Positions 43,327 to 51,888 of a stretch of 64,000 nucleotides of DNA are shown here, one piece after another. How positions within the stretch are numbered: the first letter of the stretch is position 1; every line of letters starts with the position of its first letter. A program made the position numbers and the translations under genes. The stretch is taken from NCBI RefSeq assembly GCF_003946865.1, contig NZ_QXTH01000014.1:61816-125815 (forward strand). The letters run 5' to 3'. This stretch comes from Antribacter gilvus (GTDB lineage: Bacteria > Actinomycetota > Actinomycetes > Actinomycetales > Cellulomonadaceae). Below the pieces are notes generated by a model, which was given only the letters and a program-made list of their open reading frames with translations, searched no databases and was not told the origin of the DNA.

Positions 43327-44712
43327 TCATCGGGGACGCAGACCCTCCGTGGCCGGGCCTTCGAGGAGCGCCCCGTCCGGCCCGAAGCGCGAGCCGTGCA
43401 CCGGGCAGTCCCAGGACTGCTCCTGGTCGTTCCAGGTGACCAGGCCGCCGAGGTGCGGGCACACCCGCGACACCCGCGCCGTCGTCCCCTTCGGCGGCCG
43501 GCCGGAGGGCATCGTCACCGCACAGGCCCACCCCTTCGCCTGCTCGGCGAACGTGACCGCGGTGGCCGCGCGGGGCCGGGGCGGGCGGGCCCAGGGCTCG
43601 AGCAGCGGCCCCCACTCCACCGGGTCGCCGAGGATCCGGCCCGCGAGCGCCAGCCCGGCCGCCGCGCCGTTGGTGAGGCCCCACTTGTCGTACCCGGTGG
43701 CGACGAGCACCCGGTCGTCGCCGGGCACCGCCGGGCCGACGAGGGGGAGGTCCGTGTCGCTCCGGTAGTCCTGCGCCGACCAGGCATGGCGCCGGACGCC
43801 GACGGGCAGGTGCGCGCGCGCCCACTCGTCGAGCGCGGCGACGCGGGCCGCGGGGCTCGCCTCCCGGCCGACCGCGTGCCCCTCCCCGCCGACGACGACC
43901 AGGTTCCCCGAGGTGCGCAGCGAACGGACCGGGGACCCCGCCGTGATCGACATGGTCTCCGCGAAGCCTGCCGGCAGCGCCGACCGGTCGGCCAGCTCCC
44001 ACGAGGTCAGATAGGTCCGGCCCGCCTCGAGCCGGAGGAACAGGCCGCCGAGGCGGCCCGGCGGCACCCCGGTCGCGAGGACGACGCGGTCCGCGAGCAC
44101 GGTCCCGCGGGTGGTGCGGAGCGCCACGCCCGACGACGACCTCCGCACCTGGCGCACCCGGACGCCGTCGTGCACCCGGACGCCGCGCGCGCGGAGACGT
44201 GACCGCAGGGCCGAGAGCATCCGCAGCGGGTCCACCTGGGCCTGCCCCGGGAGCCGGACCGCGCCGAAGGCAGGCTCGGGGACGGGCGGGTGCTCCTCCC
44301 ACTCCGCGGCGAGGCCCTGGCGGGAGCAGGCCTCGAGCACGGCGTCGACGTCGGGCACGTGCTCGGCCGCGGTCGCCACCGTGATGTCGTCCCGGTTCTC
44401 GACGGGCACGTCGAGGTCCTCCAGGGTGCGGCGCAGCCAGCCGATCCCGGCGAAGTTCGCGGCCACGTACGCCCGGAGCACCTCGTCGCCGTGCTTGGCG
44501 ACGCGGGCGAGGCGGGTGCCCTGCAGCACCGAGAGCTTCCCGGTGGACCGGGCGGTCGTGGTGCCGCGGGCCGTCCCGGCGTCGAGCACGGTGACGTTCG
44601 CCCCGCCCTCCGCGAGGAGGAGCGCGGTGACCGTCCCGGTCAGCCCGGCGCCCACCACGACGACGTCGGCGCGCAGCGGCCCGGGGGCGACGACTCCGCT
44701 CGTGCCGCTCAC
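43327..44712 (-). CDS. FAD-dependent oxidoreductase with C-terminal Rieske domain
   Basis: 461 residues. An N-terminal FAD-binding DAO fold (VVVVGAGLTGTVTALLLAEG, RSTGKLSVLQGTRL) spans about residues 1-370, with GYDKWGLTNGAAAGLALAG near its end. A C-terminal Rieske [2Fe-2S] domain has CPHLGG and CPVHGSRF, the C-x-H ... C-x-x-H ligands. Such proteins are common in actinobacteria; the substrate is unknown and may be an amine. GTG 44710-44712 overlaps the stop of the small upstream gene (GTGA), fixing the start. The domain order is normal for this group. Confidence 0.9.
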   Translation of the reverse strand: MSGTSGVVAPGPLRADVVVVGAGLTGTVTALLLAEGGANVTVLDAGTARGTTTARSTGKLSVLQGTRLARVAKHGDEVLRAYVAANFAGIGWLRRTLEDLDVPVENRDDITVATAAEHVPDVDAVLEACSRQGLAAEWEEHPPVPEPAFGAVRLPGQAQVDPLRMLSALRSRLRARGVRVHDGVRVRQVRRSSSGVALRTTRGTVLADRVVLATGVPPGRLGGLFLRLEAGRTYLTSWELADRSALPAGFAETMSITAGSPVRSLRTSGNLVVVGGEGHAVGREASPAARVAALDEWARAHLPVGVRRHAWSAQDYRSDTDLPLVGPAVPGDDRVLVATGYDKWGLTNGAAAGLALAGRILGDPVEWGPLLEPWARPPRPRAATAVTFAEQAKGWACAVTMPSGRPPKGTTARVSRVCPHLGGLVTWNDQEQSWDCPVHGSRFGPDGALLEGPATEGLRPR

Positions 44713-44909
44713 TCGCGGTCGCCCCGTGCCTGCTCGCCCACGCGGGGGTTGAGGTTCGCCGGGTCGGCGTCCGTGTCCTCGTACTCGCCCCGGCCCTCCG
44801 TGGGCTGCCCGGACGCCTGCTCGCCCTCCCGCGGGTTGAGCGACGCGGGCTGGGTGTCCGGGTCGTCGTCCGGGTCGTACGGCGTCGTCCTGTCGGGGTT
44901 CTCGCTCAC
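44709..44909 (-). CDS. small acidic protein with internal duplication
   Basis: 66 residues, very acidic and probably unstructured. It contains two copies of a motif, QPASLNPREGEQASG and DPANLNPRVGEQARG, separated by an EYEDTDAD-type stretch. Not recognised. GTG 44907-44909 has AGGAGG at 6-nt spacing, which rules out the longer upstream frame. It is translationally coupled to the FAD/Rieske oxidoreductase. The motif could bind that partner, but this is only a guess. Confidence 0.72.
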   Translation of the reverse strand: MSENPDRTTPYDPDDDPDTQPASLNPREGEQASGQPTEGRGEYEDTDADPANLNPRVGEQARGDRE

Positions 44910-45100
44910 GGCGCACCTCCTGTGCCAGGGGCTTGTCGGTCCTCTCCACGCTGGCATGCGTGCGGCCCGCTCGCGCGCCCACCGCCTCACCCACAGCGAG
45001 GCCCCGCGGAGAAGCGGTTCAAGATGCGAGTGCTTCTCCTCGACACCACCGTGAGGGAACCGGAAGACGCCCGGTGACGCCGCCCACGCGGAGGGTCACG

Positions 45101-46831
45101 ATGCGAGTTCTCGGGGTCAACGCCCTGTTCCACGACCCGTCGGCCGCCCTGGTCGTCGACGGGCGCATCATCGCGGCAGCGGAGGAGGAACGGTTCTCCC
45201 GCCGCAAGCACGGCAAGCGGCCGGTGCCCTTCGCCGCCTGGGAGCTCCCCGAGCAGGCCATGCGCTGGTGCCTCGACGTGGGCGGGCTCGAGCCCGGCGA
45301 CCTCGACGCCGTCGCGTACTCGTTCGACCCGGCCCTGGCCAAGCCGTCCGACGAGATGGGCCTGCCGGACCCGTGGGACTGGCTGCGTCTGCGGTACGCG
45401 GAGCGGGCACCCCAGTTCCTCGCCACCGCCCTCCCGGGGCTGAGCCCGGCGACGGTGCGGTTCGTGCCGCACGAGGTGGCCCACGCGGCGTCGGCGGCCC
45501 TCGCGTCGCCGTACGAGGTCTGCAGCGTCCTGTCGCTGGACGGGCGCGGCGAGCGCTCCTCGCACCTGGCGGGCAGGTACGACCACGGCCGGCTGGAGGT
45601 CCTCGCGAGCCAGGAGCTGCCCCACTCGCTGGGACTGGTCTACGAGTCGCTCACGGAGCACCTCGGGTTCCTGCGGTCGAGCGACGAGTACAAGGTCATG
45701 GCGCTGGCCTCCTACGGCCGGGCCCGGTTCCTGCCCGAGCTGCGCGAGCTCTTCCGCACCACCCCGGAAGGTGGCTTCTTCGCGGAGGCGCCCGACTGGT
45801 CCCGGTGGGCCGCGGCCGCCGAGCCCGGGATGCTGGGCGACCCCGGCACGCGCCCCCCGCAGGGTCCGGGCGAACCAGGGCCAGGCGGAAGCCACAACGA
45901 CACGGACGGTACGCTGCCCGCCGACCAGGCGGACCTCGCCGCCTCCGTCCAGGCCCGGCTGGAGGAGATCCTCGTCGAGCTGGCCACCTGGCTGCACAGC
46001 CGCACCGGCGACGACGCGCTGGCGCTCGCGGGCGGCACCGCCCTGAACTGCGTCGCCAACTCGCGGGTGTGGCGCGGCTCCCCATTCGAGCACGTGTGGG
46101 TGCAGCCCGCCGCGGGCGACGCCGGCACGGCGCTCGGCGCGGCCCTGCAGCTCACCGCCGAGGCCGGGGTGCCGATCGAGCCGATGGGCTCCGCGGCGCT
46201 GGGCCGCTCCTGGACCGACGAGCAGCTCGCCGCGTGGCTCCGGACGGCGCGCGTACCGTTCACGACGCCCCCGGACCTGCCCGAGCAGGTGGCCGACGTC
46301 CTGGCGGGCGACGGCGTGGTGGCCTGGTTCGACGGCCGGTCCGAGTTCGGGCCGCGCGCCCTGGGGCAGCGCTCCCTGCTGGCGCACCCCGGCCCGCGCG
46401 AGAACACCGAGCGGCTCAACATCGTGAAGGGCCGCGAGCAGTTCCGGCCCATCGCGCCGATGGTGCTCCTGGAGGACGCGGCGGAGATCTTCGCGGGCGG
46501 TCCGGTCCCCAGCCCGTACATGCTGTTCGTGCACCAGGTCGCGCCGGAGTGGCGCGAGCGGATCGCCGCCACCGTGCACGTCGACGGCACGGCCCGCATC
46601 CAGACCGTGGACGGGTCGCAGCCGCGCCTGCACGCCATGATCAGCGCCTTCAAGGCGCGCACGGGCCTCCCCGTCGTCATCAACACGAGCCTGAACACCG
46701 CGGGCCGCCCCATGGTGGACGACCCGCGAGACGCCCTCGAGCTCTTCGGTTCGGCGCCCGTCGACCTCCTCGTCCTGGGTCCCCACCTCGTCCGCCGGGG
46801 AGACCTCTTCGCGGCGGGAGGTGCCGGATGA
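45101..46831 (+). CDS. carbamoyltransferase (NodU/TobZ family)
   Basis: 576 residues. N-terminal ASKHA-type domain (VNALFHDPSAALVVDG, AAEEERFSRRKHGKRPVPF, VLSLDGRGERSS, LGFLRSSDEYKVMALASYGR) and C-terminal YrdC-like part (GRSEFGPRALGQRSLLAHP, REQFRPIAPMVL, INTSLNTAGRPMVDDP). These enzymes move a carbamoyl group from carbamoyl phosphate through carbamoyl-adenylate to a sugar hydroxyl. GGAGG (45090-45094) precedes ATG 45101 by 6 nt. It is the first gene of a polycistron with ADP-heptose synthesis and glycosyltransferases, so the acceptor is probably a heptose or other sugar of that glycan. Confidence 0.93.
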   Translation: MRVLGVNALFHDPSAALVVDGRIIAAAEEERFSRRKHGKRPVPFAAWELPEQAMRWCLDVGGLEPGDLDAVAYSFDPALAKPSDEMGLPDPWDWLRLRYAERAPQFLATALPGLSPATVRFVPHEVAHAASAALASPYEVCSVLSLDGRGERSSHLAGRYDHGRLEVLASQELPHSLGLVYESLTEHLGFLRSSDEYKVMALASYGRARFLPELRELFRTTPEGGFFAEAPDWSRWAAAAEPGMLGDPGTRPPQGPGEPGPGGSHNDTDGTLPADQADLAASVQARLEEILVELATWLHSRTGDDALALAGGTALNCVANSRVWRGSPFEHVWVQPAAGDAGTALGAALQLTAEAGVPIEPMGSAALGRSWTDEQLAAWLRTARVPFTTPPDLPEQVADVLAGDGVVAWFDGRSEFGPRALGQRSLLAHPGPRENTERLNIVKGREQFRPIAPMVLLEDAAEIFAGGPVPSPYMLFVHQVAPEWRERIAATVHVDGTARIQTVDGSQPRLHAMISAFKARTGLPVVINTSLNTAGRPMVDDPRDALELFGSAPVDLLVLGPHLVRRGDLFAAGGAG

Positions 46832-48429
46832 CGCCGTCGTACTCCGTCGTCGTGCCGACCGTCGGCCGCCCCCAGCTGCCGGCGCTCCTCGCCTCCCTCC
46901 GCGACTCGTGGGCCGAGGGACCCCGGCCGGACGAGGTCGTCGTGGTCGACGACCGGCCCGTCCCCGCCTCGGGCCCCCGGCAGGAGCTGGACCTCGGCCC
47001 GCTGGACGGCGTCCGGGTGGTCCGGACGGGCGGGCGCGGCCCGGCCGCCGCCCGGAACGCGGGCTGGCGCAGCGTCCGGTCGGCCTGGGTCGCCTTCCTG
47101 GACGACGACGTCGTGGTCCCGCCCGGCTGGGCGCTCGCCCTGGCGCACGATCTGGTGGGCGCGGCGGCCGACGTCGGCGGTGTGCAGGGCCGGATCGTGG
47201 TCCCCCTGCCCGGTCACCGGCCGCCGACCGACCTCGAGCGCGGCACCGCGGGCCTGCAGGACGCCGCCTGGGCCACCGCCGACCTCGCGTACCGGCGGAC
47301 GACCCTCGAGGCGGTGCACGGCTTCGACGAGCGGTTCCCGCGCGCCTATAGAGAGGACGCCGACGTCGCGCTCCGCGTGCGCCGCGCCGGGTGGCGCCTC
47401 GGCCGGGGCAGCCGGTTCGTGCAGCACCCCGTCCGCCCGGCCAACGACCTCGCGAGCCTGCGGTCCCAGGCCGGGAACCAGGACGACGCGCTCCTGCGCG
47501 CGCTCCACGGCCCCCGCTGGCGCGACCTCGCCGAGACGGGCCGGGGCCGGCTGCCGTGGCACGCGGCGACGGTCGCGGCGGCGGCGACCGCGGTCACCGG
47601 GCTGGCCATGGCCGCGCTGTCCGGTTCGAGAACGCCATCTGTCCCGCCATCCGGCGTCTCACGTCACCTGATGACGTTCTCGAACGTGACAGGAGCCCGC
47701 CTCGCGGCCCTCGGCGGCGCGGCCTGGGCCGCCCTCACCGCCGACTTCCTCGCCCGCCGCCTCGCCCCCGGCCCTCGCCCGGGCGACGACGGCTTCGGCG
47801 CCGAGCTCCGCCGCATGGCCGTGACCAGCCCCCTCATCCCGTTCGCGGCCGTGGCCCACCGCGCCGCCGGCACCTGGCGCTGGCGACGGATCCTGGGCGG
47901 CCGGGGCGCCCCGGCCTGGCCGCCACCCCTGCGGGCGGTGCTCTTCGACCGCGACGGCACCCTGGTCCACGACGTGCCCTACAACGGCGACCCCGACGCG
48001 GTCGTCCCGGTTCCCGGCGCCCGGCGGGTGCTGGACGCCCTCCGGGCCGACGGCGTGCTCGTGGGCGTCGTGTCGAACCAGTCGGCGATCGGCCGCGGCA
48101 TCGTCACCGCGGCGCAGGTCGACGCCGTCGACGAGCGCGTCCGCCGCCTCCTCGGCCCGTTCGACACCTGGCAGCGCTGCCCCCACGTCCCCGAGGACCG
48201 CTGCCCCTGCCGCAAGCCGGAGCCTGGCCTCGTGCTCCAGGCCGCGGCCGAGCTGGGGGTCCTTCCCGCGGAGTGCGCGGTGGTGGGCGACATCGGCGCT
48301 GACATGGGTGCCGCCATCGCCTCCGGCGCACGGTGCGTCCTCGTGCCCACCGAGGTGACCCGCCACGAGGAGGTGTCCGCCGCCCCCGCGGTGGCGACCA
48401 CCCTGGACGAGGCGGTGACCCTGCTGTGA
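46828..48429 (+). CDS. GT2 glycosyltransferase fused to GmhB-like heptose bisphosphatase
   Basis: 533 residues. Residues 1-230 form a GT2 glycosyltransferase (YSVVVPTVGRPQLPALLASL, VAFLDDDVVV as DxD, REDADVALRVRRAG). Residues 231-360 are hydrophobic/helical and contain a palindrome-encoded insert (about 264-288). From 371 a HAD phosphatase follows: LFDRDGTLV, VVSNQSAIGRG, the zinc loop CPHVPEDRCPC, RKPEPGL and GDIGADMG, matching D-glycero-D-manno-heptose-1,7-bisphosphate phosphatase. It should both transfer a sugar and supply heptose-1-phosphate. The start ATG 46828 overlaps the carbamoyltransferase stop. GT2-GmhB fusion is unusual; a missed frame break is unlikely because no stop or start signal is seen between the domains. 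Confidence 0.88.
   Translation: MTPSYSVVVPTVGRPQLPALLASLRDSWAEGPRPDEVVVVDDRPVPASGPRQELDLGPLDGVRVVRTGGRGPAAARNAGWRSVRSAWVAFLDDDVVVPPGWALALAHDLVGAAADVGGVQGRIVVPLPGHRPPTDLERGTAGLQDAAWATADLAYRRTTLEAVHGFDERFPRAYREDADVALRVRRAGWRLGRGSRFVQHPVRPANDLASLRSQAGNQDDALLRALHGPRWRDLAETGRGRLPWHAATVAAAATAVTGLAMAALSGSRTPSVPPSGVSRHLMTFSNVTGARLAALGGAAWAALTADFLARRLAPGPRPGDDGFGAELRRMAVTSPLIPFAAVAHRAAGTWRWRRILGGRGAPAWPPPLRAVLFDRDGTLVHDVPYNGDPDAVVPVPGARRVLDALRADGVLVGVVSNQSAIGRGIVTAAQVDAVDERVRRLLGPFDTWQRCPHVPEDRCPCRKPEPGLVLQAAAELGVLPAECAVVGDIGADMGAAIASGARCVLVPTEVTRHEEVSAAPAVATTLDEAVTLL
47618..47691. repeat. palindromic insert inside the GT2-GmhB gene
   Basis: Arms 47618-47639 (TGTCCGGTTCGAGAACGCCA...) and 47670-47691 pair with about three mismatches around 30 nt. 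Translated in frame, it yields a polar SRTPSVPPSGVSRHL stretch that splits an alanine-rich hydrophobic region. Confidence 0.75.
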
Positions 48430-49544
48430 CGGCCCGCCGCACCCGCACCCGCGCTCTCGCCGTGCGGCTCGACAGCGACGGCGACGTGCTCCTCGCCGGC
48501 CCCGCCGTGCGGGCGCTCGCGTCCACCTACGGCCAGGTGGACCTCCTGGTCTCGGGCTCGGGGCTGCAGGCCGCGGCGCTGCTCCCGGGAGTGGACGAGG
48601 TGCTGCGGTTCGACGCCCCGTGGTCCGGCTTCGAGCCGCCCCGGGTGGACCGGGAGGCCGTGGTCGACCTCGTCGCGGCCCTCGTGGCCCGCCGCTACGA
48701 CCTGGCGGTGATCTTCACGTCGTACCACCAGTCGCCCCTGCCGATGGCGCTCCTCGCCCGGCTGGGTGGCGTGCGCCGGGTCGTCGCGACCAGCGAGGAC
48801 TACCCCGGCTCGTTGCTCGACGTCCGCCACCAGCGCCCGCCGGGCCTCCACGAGGCGGAGGCCGCCCTCCAGCTCGCCCGGGCCGCCGGGGCACAGCTGC
48901 CGCCCGACGACGACGGCCGGCTCGCCGTGCGCCGCCCGCTGCCGGCCGTCCAGCTGCCGGCCGTCCGGTTGCCGTCCGTCCCACTGCCGTCCGTCCCGGT
49001 GCCCGGGGCGCGCTCTGTCGTCGTGCACCCCGGGGCTTCCGTGCCCGCCCGGGCACCCTCGCCGCGCGACGCGCGGGCCCTCGCCGAGCGCCTCGCCCAC
49101 GACGGGTGGCAGGTCGTGGTCACCGGCTCGGCGGCGGAGCGGGAGCTCACGGCGTTCGTCGCGGGCGACCACGCCGTCGACCTCGGCGGGCGCACCAGCC
49201 TGGCCGAGCTCGCCGCGGTCCTGGAGGCCGCGGCCTGCGTGGTGGTCGGGAACACGGGCCCCGCGCACCTGGCTGCCGCCGTCGGCACGCCGGTGGTGAG
49301 CCTGTTCGCCCCCGTCGTCCCGGCGTCCCGGTGGGCTCCCTACGGGGTGCCGTACCTGCTGCTCGGAGACCAGTCGGCCGCGTGCCGCGGCACCCGCGCC
49401 CGGACGTGCCCGGTGGCGGGCCACCCGTGCCTCGCGTCGGTCACGCCGGACGAGGTGTCCGACGCCGTCGTGCGTCTCGCGGGCCCGCCCCACCGGGCAC
49501 CCACGGGGGCGGCGAGGATCGGGATCGAAGGAGCACACGCATGA
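48426..49544 (+). CDS. GT9 glycosyltransferase (heptosyltransferase-like)
   Basis: 372 residues. GT9 signatures are LAVRLDSDGDVLLAGPAVRAL at the N-terminus, VVHPGASVPAR, WQVVVTGSAAERELT, LDLGGRTSLAELA (in variant form) and VVGNTGPAHLAAAVGTPVVSLF. This fold transfers heptose from ADP-heptose in Gram-negative LPS synthesis, in keeping with the GmhA/HldE genes downstream. It contains a four-unit 15-bp repeat that encodes LPAVQ-type repeats between the two Rossmann halves. GTG 48426 overlaps the upstream stop (GTGA). Confidence 0.92.
   Translation: MTARRTRTRALAVRLDSDGDVLLAGPAVRALASTYGQVDLLVSGSGLQAAALLPGVDEVLRFDAPWSGFEPPRVDREAVVDLVAALVARRYDLAVIFTSYHQSPLPMALLARLGGVRRVVATSEDYPGSLLDVRHQRPPGLHEAEAALQLARAAGAQLPPDDDGRLAVRRPLPAVQLPAVRLPSVPLPSVPVPGARSVVVHPGASVPARAPSPRDARALAERLAHDGWQVVVTGSAAERELTAFVAGDHAVDLGGRTSLAELAAVLEAAACVVVGNTGPAHLAAAVGTPVVSLFAPVVPASRWAPYGVPYLLLGDQSAACRGTRARTCPVAGHPCLASVTPDEVSDAVVRLAGPPHRAPTGAARIGIEGAHA
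48939..48998. repeat. four 15-bp tandem repeats in the GT9 gene
   Basis: Units CTGCCGGCCGTCCAG and three variants encode LPAVQ LPAVR LPSVP LPSVP. They lie in the interdomain linker, so length change is probably tolerated. Confidence 0.9.
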
Positions 49545-50548
49545 GGATCCTCCTGTGGCACGTCCACGGCTCGTGGACCACCGCCTTCGTCCAGGGCGAG
49601 CACGAGTACCTCGTGCCCGTGCTGCCGGGCCGGCCGGCCGACGGCCGCGGCCGGGCCCGCACCTGGGACTGGCCCGCCTCCGTGCACGAGCTGGGGCCGA
49701 GCGCGCTCCGGCGGGCGTTCGACGCCGGCGGGGTCGACGTCGTGGTGCTCCAGCGTCCGCACGAGGCGCAGCTGCTCGAGCAGTGGACCGGGCGGCGCGC
49801 CGGGGTGGACGTCCCCGCCGTCTACCTGGAGCACAACGCGCCGACCGGGCACGCGGCCGGGACGCGGCACCCCGTGGCCGACGAGGACGCCTGCACCGGG
49901 CGTCACGTCCCGATCGTCCACGTGACCTGGTTCAACGCCCTCATGTGGGACACGGGCTGCGCGCGCACGACGGTCATCGAGCACGGCATCCCCGACCCCG
50001 GCCCCCGGTACACCGGCGAGCGCGACCGTCTTGCCGTCGTCGTCAACGAGCCGGTGCGGCGGTGGCGCGTGGCCGGCACGGACGTGCTGCTCCGGGTGGC
50101 ACGCGAGATCCCGGTCGAGGTCTACGGGATGGGCACGTCCCGGCTGGCCGAGCACCTCGCCTCGATGGGGCCGGTGGCGGCCCGGTCGGCCGAGCGGCTG
50201 CACGACGTGCCGCAGGACCGGTTGCACGACCGGCTCGCGGGAGCCCGCGCCTACCTCCACCCGTTCCGCTGGACCAGCCTGGGCCTGTCGCTGCTCGAGG
50301 CCATGGCCCTGGGCCTGCCCGTCCTCGCGCTGCCCGTCACCGAGGCGTACGCAGCCGTACCGCCCGAGGCGGGCGTCCTCAGCGCCGACCCCGACCAGCT
50401 GGTCGCCGTGGCGCGGCGCTGGCTCGCCGACCCCGCCGAGGCGGCCTCCTACGGCAAGGCCGCGCGCGAGCACGTCCTCGCGAACTACCCCCTGGACCGG
50501 TTCCTGGACCGCTGGACCTCGTTGCTGACACAGGAGGTGACCTCATGA
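49541..50548 (+). CDS. glycosyltransferase (GT4-like)
   Basis: 335 residues. N-terminal half MRILLWHVHGSWTTAFVQGE with the YLEHNAPTGHAAGTRHP region; C-terminal GT-B half with YLHPFRWTSLGLSLLEAMALGLPVLA, the GT4-type EX7E nucleotide-sugar region. The donor is unknown; ADP-heptose is possible given context. AAGGAG precedes ATG 49541, which overlaps the GT9 stop (ATGA), and its own stop overlaps the next gene. Confidence 0.9.
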   Translation: MRILLWHVHGSWTTAFVQGEHEYLVPVLPGRPADGRGRARTWDWPASVHELGPSALRRAFDAGGVDVVVLQRPHEAQLLEQWTGRRAGVDVPAVYLEHNAPTGHAAGTRHPVADEDACTGRHVPIVHVTWFNALMWDTGCARTTVIEHGIPDPGPRYTGERDRLAVVVNEPVRRWRVAGTDVLLRVAREIPVEVYGMGTSRLAEHLASMGPVAARSAERLHDVPQDRLHDRLAGARAYLHPFRWTSLGLSLLEAMALGLPVLALPVTEAYAAVPPEAGVLSADPDQLVAVARRWLADPAEAASYGKAAREHVLANYPLDRFLDRWTSLLTQEVTS

Positions 50549-51888
50549 AGATCGCCATGGTCTCAGAGCACGCCAGCCCGCTGGCCGCCCTCGGGGGCGC
50601 CGACGCCGGAGGGCAGAACGTCCACGTCGCCGAGCTGGCGCGGCACCTCGCCGCCGACGGGCACCGCGTGGACGTCTACACCCGGCGGGACGACCCCACG
50701 CTCCCTGAACGGGTGACCCTCACCGACGGGGTCGACGTGGTCCACATCGACGCCGGGCCCGCCGAACCGCTGCCGAAGGACGAGCTTCTCCCCTGGATGC
50801 GCGACCTCGGCAACGACCTCGCCGAGCGGTTCGGCGACCCTGCCCAGCGACCCGACCTGGTGCACGCCCACTTCTGGATGTCCGGTCTCGCGGCCCTGCG
50901 GGCGTCCCGCTGGGTGTCGGGCGGGACACCTCCGGTGCCGGTGGTCCAGACCTTCCACGCGCTCGGCGTCGTCAAGCGGCGGCACCAGGGCACGGCGGAC
51001 ACCAGCCCGCCCGAGCGCGTCGCGCTCGAGGCGGCCCTGTGCCGCGAGGTGGACCTGGTGGTCGCCACCTGCGAGGACGAGGTCCGGGAGCTGCGTGCCC
51101 TCGGTGCCGCCGCCACCCGCGTCCGCGTGGTCCCGTGCGGCGTGGACCTGGGCGTCTTCACGCCGGGCGCCGACCGGGCCCGCCAGGACGGCCACGGCGG
51201 GCCGCTGCGCCTGCTGTCCCTGGGCCGGCTCGTGGAGCGCAAGGGCGTGGACACCCTGGTCGAGGCGCTCGCGCTGCTCGCCGAGCGCGGCGAGGGCCAG
51301 GCCGTGGAGCTTCTCGTCGCCGGCGGCCCGCCCGCCGCCCGGCTGGACTCCGACCCCGAGGTGCGCCGCCTGCAGCAGCTCGTGGCGCGACGGGGCGTGG
51401 GCGACCGCGTGACGTTCCTCGGCTCCGTGGCGCACGACGCCGTCCCGGCCCTCCTCCGCAGCGTCGACGTGGTGGCCTGCACGCCCTGGTACGAGCCCTT
51501 CGGGATCGTCCCGCTGGAGGCGGCCGCGTGCGGGCGACCGGTCGTCGCCTCCGCGGTGGGCGGGATGCTCGACTCGGTGGTGCACGAGCGCACCGGCATC
51601 CTCGTGCCTCCGCACGACCCCGGTGCCGTCGCGGACGCGCTCCGGCGTCTGACCGACCCGCGGCTGCGCCGGGAGCTCGGCGCCGCCGCCCGCGTCCGGG
51701 CCGAGCGGCTGTACGGCTGGGGCACCGTGGCGCGCCGCACCTACGAGGCGTACGCGGCGCTCCTCCGCACCCCCGCCGAGATAGTGCGTCCGTCCGACAA
51801 GCTGACTACCTCGGCACGGGCCGGAAGCCGAGGTAGTCACCTCGTCGGACAACCTGACTACCTCGGCATCGCGGGAGGTGCCCGATGA
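50545..51888 (+). CDS. GT4 glycosyltransferase with palindrome-encoded C-terminus
   Basis: 447 residues. GT4 signatures: MVSEHASPLAALGGADAGGQ (glycine-rich acceptor loop, as in sucrose-phosphate-synthase-like enzymes), VDLVHAHFWMSGLAAL, LLSLGRLVERKGVDTLVEAL and CTPWYEPFGIVPLEAAACG with the EX7E motif. From about residue 411 the sequence is encoded by the paired palindrome (51775-51867): AEIVRPSDKLTTSARAGSRG and onwards. Related enzymes normally end near YAALLR. The element therefore appears to have replaced the native end and now overlaps gmhA. ATG 50545 overlaps the upstream stop. Confidence 0.9.
   Translation: MKIAMVSEHASPLAALGGADAGGQNVHVAELARHLAADGHRVDVYTRRDDPTLPERVTLTDGVDVVHIDAGPAEPLPKDELLPWMRDLGNDLAERFGDPAQRPDLVHAHFWMSGLAALRASRWVSGGTPPVPVVQTFHALGVVKRRHQGTADTSPPERVALEAALCREVDLVVATCEDEVRELRALGAAATRVRVVPCGVDLGVFTPGADRARQDGHGGPLRLLSLGRLVERKGVDTLVEALALLAERGEGQAVELLVAGGPPAARLDSDPEVRRLQQLVARRGVGDRVTFLGSVAHDAVPALLRSVDVVACTPWYEPFGIVPLEAAACGRPVVASAVGGMLDSVVHERTGILVPPHDPGAVADALRRLTDPRLRRELGAAARVRAERLYGWGTVARRTYEAYAALLRTPAEIVRPSDKLTTSARAGSRGSHLVGQPDYLGIAGGAR
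51775..51867. repeat. paired 42-bp palindromes at the GT4 3' end
   Basis: Two units start 52 bp apart, as at 34312-34406. Arms GCCGAGATAGT (51775-51785) with 51805-51815 (one G:T-type mismatch), and GCCGAGGTAGT (51827-51837) with 51857-51867 (perfect). The loops carry CGTCCGACAA or CGTCGGACAA. It lies inside the open frame, so here it codes for protein rather than only terminating transcription. Confidence 0.88.

Noticed and set aside
43246..44202. 318-codon plus-strand frame after the orphan promoter
   Set aside because: It is antisense to the FAD/Rieske gene and its composition is that of a shadow frame. No ribosome binding site is seen.
47624..47634. GTTCGAGAACG considered as a LexA SOS box
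   Set aside because: The actinobacterial SOS box has TCGAAC-N4-GTTCGA spacing. This palindrome is inside a coding region and part of a longer inverted repeat.
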